A stretch of DNA of 64,000 bases from Sclerodactyla briareus (taxonomy: Eukaryota > Echinodermata > Holothuroidea > Dendrochirotida > Sclerodactylidae), in the NCBI GenBank assembly GCA_026419785.1, contig JAODTK010003732.1, forward strand, positions 124,001 to 188,000, written 5' to 3'. Below, piece after piece: positions 31,257 through 40,680 of the stretch (within the stretch, counting starts at the first letter, position 1; each line of letters starts with the position of its first letter). A model generated the notes under the pieces. It ran no database searches. It had not been told where the DNA came from and saw only the letters and a list, made by a program, of their open reading frames with translations. Made by a program: the position numbers and the translations under genes.

Positions 31257-31643
31257 GTAAACCTGACGACGAGCGCACTGATGACACCGGTGATCAATAA
31301 GGACGGGAGGAAGAACAGCGTCGCTCGGAGCATCTCATCTCGGCAGTGTCCAGGTCAACCAAGAACATGTTCTTCGTGGTCTGTGGGTACTACACCTGTA
31401 TCATGCCCTACATGGTGGTGACGGTCTTCACCGATATCATGCCGGACCACATCTGGGCCATCGCCCTCCCCCTGGACCACCTCCTTCATGCTCCTGAACA
31501 GCTGCGTCAACTTCGTCATCTACAGCTTCAACCATCCGCAGTTCAACGTCGTCTTCAAGAAGACACTCATCTGCAGGTGGCGCGAGATCCCTCAGCCATC
31601 GCCTTTCTTACAGTGGACCCTCTCCATCGGTAGGAAGTACTAA
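31257..31643 (+). CDS. Rhodopsin-class GPCR, exon 2 (loop 3 to helix 7, stop)
   Basis: The acceptor is CTCTTTCCTATAG before GTAAACCTG. The exon starts in phase 0 (VNLTTSALMTPVINKDG) and, after a one-base deletion, continues EEQRRSEHLISAVSRSTKNM and helix 6 FFVVCGYYTCIMPYMVV. In place of the usual CWxP it has CIMPY. After a one-base insertion near 31471 it reads PWTTSFMLLNSCVNFVIYSF, where NFVIY replaces NPxxY, then NHPQFNVVFKKTLICRWREI and a short tail ending GRKY with TAA at 31641-31643. It has 129 codons including the stop, so the whole receptor is about 382 residues. A possible poly(A) signal AATAAA is at 32392. Confidence 0.92.
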
Positions 31644-31649
31644 GTAATG

Positions 31650-32370
31650 TTGATGTGGAAACAGTTTGTGTATATACGATGGGAAGAACGAAGTCTTACT
31701 GTGGCACGAAGCTGACTTCTACTCTGTCAGAAAGTTGACAGCCCCTTGCAATCCATTGGCTTCCAGAAGACACTGACTGGTGTGATATTCCACATACCAT
31801 CTATCGGTAGAGGAAGTGGATATTGGTTTTTAGAGTGAAGGTTTTCCGATGTCTACAAAACTGACTCCTCTCCACCATTAGCAGACTCATTTCATGGGTG
31901 CGGCAACCTAATCTTTGAAAGACACTGATCTGTCATACATGGTGTGAAGCGAGATTCCTCGGCCCTCGCCCTACCCATAAAAAAATAATCAAGGAATTGC
32001 TAGGTAATATGCCCCAGGAACGTGAAAACTGGTGTTTCAATGTGGTGATGCAGAAACAGGCATCATCTTGTTCCACCATATGCAGCTTCCGTCACTAGCT
32101 GCTTAAATCGTCTTCTTCAGTTTTTCAGGATAAACTGATCTGCAGAGGGCGCGAAAATCTCGTCTCCGCCACTCCCTAGAGCGTATTCTATCATCGGGGG
32201 AGGGAACAGGTATTTTGCCGCGAAAGGGTATTCACATTTGTTAAGAGAGATAATTTCAGTCTACAACATGCAGTGTTAGTCACCGGCTGCTCAATATCCC
32301 CTCAGAGAGATTCTAGTCTGCGGATGGGGCGAGAGGCGAGACTCCTGAGCCCCCAACCCTCACTGTGAAG
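31650..32370 (+). repeat. Decayed tandem copies of the GPCR 3' end
   Basis: The last coding segment at 31552-31635 (GAAGACACTCATCTGC, GGCGCGAGATCCCTC, then CATCGGTAGGAAGTA) recurs in degraded form near 31762, 31913, 32128 and 32306. Shared words include AGAAGACACTGA, CACTGATCTG, ACTGATCTGCAGAGGGCGCG and GTCTGCGGATGGGGCGAGAG. The UTR word TGTTGATGTGGAAACAG recurs as TGGTGATGCAGAAACAG at about 32042. Spacing is about 150-215 bp. All copies follow the stop codon and are not open frames. Confidence 0.6.
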
Positions 32371-32467
32371 GGGTGTCAATCAGAATGTGTAAATAAATCA
32401 TATATCAGTGTGTGTCGCTTAGAATCATAGATGGGTGGAAGGCACTGCAAGCAGTAGCGTTCGCAGA

Positions 32468-32660
32468 GATTGTCATGGGAGGGGGGGGGGGGGGGGGGAG
32501 AGGGAGGTTGAGCTCGGGAGAACTAAGGGGAAGGCGCCCTCATAATGGCCTCAGTACAATTTATGGGCACCCTAGACACATGCTGCCTGAAATGTTGCTA
32601 AATAACAATTGCTAAACTTCTACTGAACTGCAAAAAACCCTGTTTTGTGTTGAATAATTC
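32468..32660 (+). repeat. Dispersed repeat R1, copy 2 (with G18 run)
   Basis: It shares GGCGCCCTCA, GGCCTCA, ACAATTTATGGGC, CATGCTGC, TTCTACTGAACTGCAAAA and TTTTGTGTT with the 10628 copy. It follows the putative poly(A) region of the GPCR. Confidence 0.75.
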
Positions 32661-33100
32661 TACTAATCCACGTGGTCATGAAGGTTCAGGACCTTTCGGT
32701 TTCGCCCTTTATTTACAGATTCGACAATCCGCAGATTACCACCGCATCACAGGTACGAATGTGTTTTCTCTCGATAGGGGTTACAGAAGGGCATTAGAGA
32801 TAGGATAAGGTTTAGGACTGATTCATTCTGGCCATCGCTTCGAAGGTCTTTGTCCTCAGCAATCTCCGGGAATTACAGCGCCGGAATCTTGAGTCCCACA
32901 AAAAAGTCCTGACTCTGTGTACTGGCGCAGTATGACACCTATCACTTCCGCACATAAACCCATAGAATAATTTCTCCAAATAAGACAGGCAAACCAAATG
33001 TGTGATGCGTGTATCATACTCTACCACACTCGCGCCGGTGAACATGAGTCACTCGTTACTTTTCGCGTCGTCCCATGGACACTGTCGTGTGGTGTAACGG

Positions 33101-33150
33101 GTACACAGAGAATGTGATGAGAACGTGTACACAGAGAATGTGATGAGAAC
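33101..33150. repeat. Direct repeat, 24 bp, period 26
   Basis: GTACACAGAGAATGTGATGA plus GAAC occurs at 33101-33124 and again, identical, at 33127-33150. Confidence 0.95.
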
Positions 33151-33159
33151 GCAGCGGCA

Positions 33160-35940
33160 ACAATCGTGAAACTCAAGGGGATCTTTAAATAAGATCATTC
33201 ATCGTTAATAATTGACGTACTCCAGCTGGGTAGGACAATACCTGAGCCATGAAGTTACTTGCGAAAGAGTGCTTGCTGTTTAATACTCAGCTTTCAAAAC
33301 GGACAGATTGCACAGTATCAAATGCCAGATCGAAATGCACGCCAAAGAAGAGTGTAAAAACATGAAGAACAAAAAAAAGAAGAATTTAGTCTTATAGTCA
33401 AAACCTCTCAAGAAACATCCGGCACAATCATGTACCGGTACCCAATTATACCAGCGCTACGATGCAGACTTACTCCCGAAATAACCTGTACTACCATGTA
33501 CATACCAATATACCGCGCTACATGAGTCACGATATACCAACGAAGGTGTAGCCCGCAGGTAATTAGAGCATTCCACCTGCAGCCGGATCGGACGACCGCT
33601 GTCCATATACTTAATTAGGAGAAATGATGACTGTAGAAATGTCTTACCACGTTTAAACAATGAACAGTAGTAACTGACCACCAGTTAGGGTTGGGAGGCT
33701 GCTGTTATGTTAGAGTCACTAGTCACTACTGAGAAACAGGCGCAAGTCACTACTGATGGAAGAGATATATACACTCAGCAGACTGTATGACGCACCTCGA
33801 GAACCCGGACAGAATGAGTCATTCCGAAGGTGGGGTCATTCGACGACGTTACATTCGTGAGAATGCCCCACGGTTGGGCCGGTTTTCTACACAGAATCGA
33901 GTGAAATGACACACCCAGATGTTTTTGACTGATCATTCAAGGGAAGTGACGCACGTGTGAGTCATCTGATTGAAATAACCCTCATTGAAGGCATGCCGAA
34001 TTTCGAGGAGTGCTTCATGCAGTTGACAAGTGCAATGGGCATAGACAGTGGACTATGTTACCTATTCGCGGCTATTGGTAACAGCGTATGGAGAATATGT
34101 TTTGCTCGGTATTTGGCACATCGTTGAGTATCGAAAGGGGAAATGCCTACTCACACACCTGACGAAAAATGAGACAGTGTTGCTCGTATGATGAGAGGAG
34201 GACGGAAAACAGGCCCATGGTATATCGAAATTAAGATCGTATCGGCATAACCGCCATATATAAAGAATTGCACTGTCATGCAAACGCCGTTCATAACCAT
34301 TTGTTTTCGAACGCAGCTCATGTAACCTTGTAAAAAGATAGTCATGTAGTCTTGCACCAGTTAGATTTGGTTCCACCTCACCGCACACCCTTCTAGTTTA
34401 ACTTAACGAAGCAACTTAATATCGTCTGGTTAAACTGGCAAAAAATCGACATCGCGTTGTTGTATACGCCTCAAACGGAATTCAGTCTAGGGCATCAACA
34501 ATATTCAGGTAGAACTTTATGCAGGTGCCAATGTTCAACATTTTTCCCGTTTTGCGTTTTCTATCCCACCCGATTATCTCTGGTGGCGGCTCGTGATGAC
34601 GTCCATCTAATCTTCCGCACGGAGGCTCTGTGAGAAACTCAGAGGAATGTTAAGAATAAAGGGCGTCAACCGTAATGGCATTGTTCACAAGACTAATCCA
34701 TACGCACGAGTCATTTGAGGAAGTTTCCGTCACTGTTAGCCAATGAGCACCAATCCTGTAGAATTCTGTAGAGCCAGTTACATTTTTAGGTCGTTATTTA
34801 TTTCTTCTACTTTTCATGCAAGAGTAGGTGTTAGGACAGATCCTCGGGGCATTCGGGTCTAGTCGCATGACTAAACGAGAGGGTGTGTATTGCTTCATAT
34901 ATCGACGACACATTATTATGACACTCCATTGTATCGCATCACACGCGATGACTTCATTGTATAACATATCTTACTTATTTTTGTATATATCGTTATATTT
35001 AGTCAGATGATCTATTGTAAATCAAACAGTTGTAGAGAAACGAATGAAAATCAATATTTGAATAAATTAGTCAATTATGTTACCATATAATCTTTGATAA
35101 GTATCGTATTTTATACGTGTGAAAGCTCGTTTATTTTCTTCCTTTTATGTTTCTCAATAAATTGCGACGACTTAATTGTTAACCTTTACAGTTTGTCAAA
35201 TAAAGAACTTTCCTTCCCCCCCCCCCCCCCCCTCGTTCTACGAACACCTCGAACTGCGGTATAAATCACATATACATGTGTTGGGCCAATATAAAAAACA
35301 AAACGTTGAGTCAATGAATCATAGTCGGAGGAAAGTCGACCCTAGATAAATTAAAGGGATAAAGTCATAATTTGACTGTATAGTGTACGGCGTTTTGCGT
35401 TTGCTTATATCGTAAAGCGTCATTATTGTTGTCAGCATGAGCAGCGATCCTCGGATCGCCCCATTGACTCGGATTTTCTTACACAGCAATTTTTCAGGAA
35501 ACCCCGCTCTTCCCGCGCTCAATACTTCAACCAAGTCGCCGCTAATGCCCGTCAGCCCGTGTTTTTTTAGACCACGTTCCTCTTATCAATTTCGTATTTT
35601 GCAAATCAGGCTGAGGCTATACTTTTCCATTCCTTTAACTGTTCAACTCGCAGATTATGCCACGGAGGTTTCTGCACGTCCGGGATAGATTTGTTTTTTT
35701 TTTTTTTTTTTTTTTTACTCAGCCCTCGGCCGCGAACAAAGGACACTACCTATACGAGGCCCGGCAAGGGTGCGGACCTGGATATATTCGCCACGAATTG
35801 TCAGCGGCGAAACCTTCACCGGTACACGGAAACAAGGGCGATGCCTCTTTTTGCGGTACTTAATGTGTAGGAGGGGGTACTTACACACCGACGGCTACTA
35901 ATTCACAGATTGCCTACCCCACATTTTTGCCCTGTTCCTA
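33160..35940. other. Non-coding stretch, no gene seen
   Basis: No recognisable coding sequence. A C17 run lies at 35216-35232 and a T run at 35694-35716. Confidence 0.45.
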
Positions 35941-35974
35941 TCCCTCATGCTGAGCGCCAAGCGAGAAGGCAAGA

Positions 35975-36085
35975 GGTCCCATTTTTAAGTCTTTGGTAGG
36001 GACCCGACGGGATTCGAACCCCGGCCTACCGAGGTGGAAAGCGGACGCTATTACCAACTGTGCTAACCACTCGGTTATAAACCAT
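35975..36085 (-). mobile_element. tRNA-derived SINE (Pol III boxes visible)
   Basis: On the minus strand, TAGCACAGTTGG (36065-36054) is a perfect A-box match and GGTTCGAATCC (36020-36010) is a B box. They are separated by about 34 bases, as in tRNAs. A normal anticodon arm and acceptor stem are not formed. The flanking word CCCATTTTTAAGTCTTTGGT is of a kind I associate with a widespread invertebrate SINE tail. Both points favour a SINE over a functional tRNA gene. Exact ends unknown. Confidence 0.7.
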
Positions 36086-37258
36086 GCCCAGATTTAACAC
36101 CCTGTCGGGGCTCATGCATATCTAACGACCTTCAAATAACAGTTCACGGCGCGCTTCCATGCTAATAAATTTCGAACGAATTATTAATGAAACTATAATG
36201 CGAGTTTCTAGCCGCATTCCGACGAACCAGGCATATTGTTTGTGTTTTGTGACAGGTTGTGTCATGCACGTACTGACAATTGATGAGACAGTGTGGATAC
36301 ACGAATCTAAAATTGACCAATTGAATATTCGAGCATATTACTGTCCCATGGACTGCAAATTCTGGCGCCCGTTGCCTATTTGGAAGCCGGACTTTGAAGG
36401 CTGTGTGCCTTTCAAATTCTTCGTTTTCCAAAGGGAAAGAAGAAAAAAAATCTTCTTTAATAAGGTTTCTTTACATTTCATACGGCATCGCGCCTATGGA
36501 ACCCTACCTTAGGGACAGTCAATTGCAAGACGCACCCTGGACCCCCGGGATGGTCCGTCATGACCGTTAGGTGCGGCGTACTTTCGAATGCTATGCACCA
36601 CCCTTGCGTCAAAGTAGGACGGAACATTGCCTAAAAATGGCGTACCGCAAATCCATTTGTGACCAATTATTAGACGACAATGACGTAGTCCCCTACCGTC
36701 AGTATACCGTGATTAAGTGAGTACAGCACCATTCCGGTAAATTCATACATTGAGGAACCAAACGCACATGTGCGTCAAAAACAATGACGACTATTCCGGG
36801 GTCAGTAATGGTTCGGCGCCCATGTTATGTCAGAAGTGCTGACTCCCAGTGACAACGGAGCCTTGCGACAGTTGGAGACAACGTCTGCCATTGCACAACA
36901 AGTGGTGGGAGGGGGAAGTCGGGTCATTTTCGGGCACCTACCTTGGTCGAACGCTCTGCGCCTTTCGCCAAGTATACAGTGGGACCGCACATGGTCCTTG
37001 TTGGTTTCGAGGGCGAAGCCCCCGGACGGAAGCCAAGCCATTCCGTACATTCTAGAGGACACAAAGCAAAAATATTGCAATACCAGCGTCTGTTTTTCGA
37101 ACAAATGTCCAAATCCTAAACTTCCAAAACTCAACATTCCAAAATCCAAATTTCCAAATTGAAATAGAGCAGTGAAATTTGGTACGAAAATGGCAAATAA
37201 ATAATATTCGCTACAAACAGAGGATTCGGAACCACCTGGAAGGAAGTGTGCTATGACT

Positions 37259-37424
37259 ACACTGTAAAAAGCGGTGTTATCAATTTTCGGAATAACTGAG
37301 ACATGGGCGGTCAATAATTGACCCAGTGGGGTCAAATTGACCATAATTTGGGTCGAAAACTATGAAGTATGAAGTTGAAAATGTGAGTTCTTGGTCAAAA
37401 TTGACCTAGTCTTCTTACAGTTGT
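37259..37424. mobile_element. Small MITE, TTGACCC-rich, 166 bp
   Basis: The left end ACACTGTAAAAAG and the inverted right end ACAACTGTAAGAAG are near-matching terminal repeats. The interior has TTGACCCAGTGGGGTCAAAT, GGGTCGAAAA and GGTCAAAATTGACC. Non-autonomous; target duplication not resolved. Confidence 0.65.
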
Positions 37425-37871
37425 TGTATGATAAATGCGGGACGCCAGCTTAGTCTGTGGATATTGATAGGGAATGCGTAAATCGCAATTGCGGTGATGC
37501 GACATTCGATGATGGCCATTGATACACATAGCAAATGCCTTCTAATTGCTCATTCAGCGCACGTTTCATCTTATTTGCATGAATGGTGTTTTCTCTCCCT
37601 CTCGTTCTGTCGACTATGGAGCTGTTGTTTATCTCGCAAAGCAATCGCAGCGTACTTGGACACGTATCCGTCATTCACACATAGGACCCCTAAGCATAAT
37701 GTTGTCTGACAATTATTAATCTACACTACATAGTCAATGCTGTAATCGTGGGTGGGGTCTATAGTGCTGAACGCCCGGGTGCGTGAATAGGAGGACGCCG
37801 GAGTATGGGTTGTTTATTAAACATGCGTTTGAGAAAAAAAAATCCCCTGCGGCTCTGCATTCTATGTGGGA

Positions 37872-38858
37872 ACTTTTTGTTACTTACCTGTCCAGGACAT
37901 CCGAAAAAATGCTGATTATACCCAACTGTACTATGCCTTTGATTATAGGGAGGTGTGGATAATGCTGTATCAAAGATGGAATCTTGTGTCCGCGAGGTTA
38001 AGAAATGGATGTGTACAAATTTCTTTAAACTTAATGATGCTAAGACAGAAGTAATTGTATTATTACTAGTAAATGAGGTGATGTGCCTGACTTAGAAACT
38101 GTCTTGAAATAGGTGGCGAGGTTATACAGGCTTCTTCTCATGTTAGAAATCTTGGGGTTCCTATGGATTCTCTGTTGCGAGGAGGAGCAGGGTGTCACAT
38201 ATGTAAATTCTGCTTGGTATCACATTAGGGCGAGTGGGGCAACTACGTAACTATCTGGATGCGCCTGTAGTAGAGATGCTGATTCTGCTGTTATATCTAG
38301 CCGTCTGGATTGCTAACTCCCTACTAGGTTTATTCTGCTATCCAACTAACAGGTTACAAAGAATTCAGAATTCAGCAGCTCGTATCGTCCGTAGGGCAGG
38401 GAAATTCACGCCAGTGACACTTATTCTCCGTGAGTGGCACTGGATGCTGTACATCGCGTATATTTATAAGGACTTGTTCTAGTTTTTCGGCTCTTAAAAA
38501 GGGCGCCCTAGCAATTGACTAGCATTGTCGAAAAGAAAGCAGAACAAACAGGCCAACTCGCACGCAATACAAGTTCCAACAACAAGTACCCATATTCGAA
38601 ACTGAACGTTTGGGGACAGAAGTTTACAGTGTTTATGCACCTCGGCTTTGGAATCGCTCCCCACTGATCTCAGATCATTGGATTCATCGATCGCTTCAGG
38701 GGTGTGTAAAGACCTTTCTTTTTTCTTAGGAAGGTACCCTTGCTTCTATTTATGTTTCTTATTATTGATGGGTTGTTTTACGTCACCGTTTAAAGCGCAT
38801 TGAGCAGCCATGGTTGGAGATTGCGCTATATAAATTTATATTATTATTATTATTAGTA
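37872..38858 (+). mobile_element. 5'-truncated L2/CR1-like LINE remnant
   Basis: The plus strand spells the second half of a reverse transcriptase: NADYTQLYYAFD where YADDTQLY is expected (37908 on), VKKWMCTNFFKLNDAKTEV, then SSHVRNLGV, NRLQRIQNSAARIV (about 38353), and VYSVYAPRLWNRSPLISD (about 38620). The 3' tail GCGCTATATAAATTTATA ends in (ATT)n at about 38855. This is a classic LINE C-terminus and tail. The first catalytic Asp is kept and the second is changed, and the frames are broken, so it is inactive. It interrupts D1 copy A; the equivalent site in copy B is empty. Confidence 0.88.
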
Positions 38859-40680
38859 TGTTAGGGCCGGTGTAGGGGGTTGAAAGGGGTATCGCTGAGA
38901 CGGAGCCATCTTCCATTGAAAACCGTCGAGATAGCCGGAAGAGTGACGTGACAAACCCGGCATTGCTGCCAGAGAACAGGTTCGAAATTTAAAAAGTGGG
39001 AGAATGTTTCGTAGATGAGTCAGGTGAAAGGTCCTATAAGCCCGGTTAGTTACTTGAAATCTGTATACACTCGTTGTCTGCGTTGCGCACCAGCACATGC
39101 GTTGAATCAATTTCGCTATTTGCTTATCTTTTTTTAATTGCATAAACTGGCTCGAGGTATACATTGCTACAGAAATTATTTTAATCCCCTCTGGGGGTCT
39201 CCAACACCACACAAGTTGTACAGTCAGTATAGCTCCCTCGCTAACGAATCTGGGGCGGTCTATGAATGTTTGACGGTGGTTCTGAAACGGGGGTATTATT
39301 ATGACGATGGTTAGGGTTGCCGTACGCACATTAACAATCAAATATTGGTTGACATGCAATCTGTCCCGGCTGCAGTGGGGATAGACTCTACAATGATGCA
39401 CGCTTTGGAGCCTTGAGAGACACTAGTGTATATTTAACGGACCATCAGCTGAAATAAAAATGAAAATTGTCTAAGCTAAACAAAAAAAAACTTGCAAAGC
39501 CTTTTTCACGGCTGTGCTCTACTCTTCAGCAAATCGGAAACTTCAAAAGTGCCTAATTCGATAATATAGTGGAAACGGTTGCAATTGCAATATGAACAGG
39601 TAATAATGGGTTGAAAGTCGATTTCACGGTCTTGAGCAGCGTTAATGCTCATATTCGGAGAACCCGTTAAATATTTTGTCGATCTTCTTTTTTTTACCGC
39701 GTTAACAGCTTAAGTTCGCTAATTGCCTGGTAAATGATTCCCCAGCATTTCCCTGGAGGGTTACCACGTGGTCAGGTTTATGCAAGATTTAAACGACTGT
39801 TCACACTTCGCCGTATGCTCGGCTCCCCCGGTAATAAATTTCGACGACGGGGTATATAATTATATGAATGTTTAATGTATTCCCGAGCCCGCCGCAAACA
39901 CGACTCGAGCATATTACTAGCACGACTTACACTTACAACCATGTGACTTCGCACTGCAGACAAACAGATTGATTGGCTTGTTGTCGCCGAAGAATGGGCG
40001 AAAAAACACAAATTTCTAGTGCATCCTGCATATTTGGGTGGAACGTTTGTTCGAGTCCGCGGTCGAATGCTTACCTCAAAACTTGACTGGACTTTGATAC
40101 AGAGAGGGGTTTGGTGCCCTCCGACACATTTCTGGATCTATTGGACCCAGTTATTCTAGTCTGTCAGTAGAGTGTGATTCTATAGCCCATTCGGCACCGA
40201 CCTCAACATTCAACGGAGAAGCAACGTGTATGACGGACTGCAACAGCACCAACTAGAATGAGAAAGGTCAAGATTACAAGCGGTAAAACACCTAGTAACT
40301 GACACTTCGTATTCGTCAGGAGGTAATCATAGAAATGAAAATGCCGCATAGAAAATGATAATTGATAATAAAATATCATCACGGAGCGGTAATAAAACAG
40401 TGAGTGTAATTCTGGAAGGTTGGTAATAAAATAAAATTATCAAAGAAAAACTAAAATAACCTGCCAATTTCGGTATTCTGATATTCGCGACGGGTACGTT
40501 CCGATTCCCGGATTCGACCACTTGAGATTAGACAAACGACATAAGGATATGTTAAACACTAGTTTCGATAGTACGCAGTCTTTCAAATTTGCTTTTGTTG
40601 ATGTATAATCGATATTAGTAAGCCAAATCAGCGTTAGGAATATTTGCCATACACAAACTCGCCTAATTTGGGAGGAGAAA

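Larger units (their letters stand above)
36520..40680. repeat. D1 repeat block, copy A (with insertions)
   Basis: Segments 36520-36660, 37525-37850 and 38864-40665 match copy B (40681 on) in order: GGGATGGTCCGTCA, GTGCGGCG, GCATTCAGCGCACGTTCATC-like, GAACGCCCGGGTGCG, GTCAGGT.AAAGGTCCTATAA, CCCTCTGGGGTCTCCA, and so on. Copy A has a LINE piece (about 37872-38858) and an extra 0.87 kb (36660-37525, including a MITE) that copy B lacks. No protein-coding content is recognised. The copies differ mainly by one-base gaps. Confidence 0.85.

Noticed and set aside
26703-31643. GPCR as a pseudogene
   Set aside because: All splice sites, the stop and structural residues are intact, and six single-base shifts cancel out within each exon. 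Error in the consensus is the simpler reading.
36010-36065. Functional tRNA gene on the minus strand
   Set aside because: A and B boxes are present, but anticodon and acceptor stems do not pair as in a tRNA, and the flanks look like a SINE.
36802-37344. 180-codon minus-strand frame, the longest but one in the window
   Set aside because: Its middle (FGNLDFGMLSFGSLGFG) comes from a short TTTCCAAA-like repeat, it overlaps a MITE, and it has no known domain. The stretch is an insertion seen only in one D1 copy.
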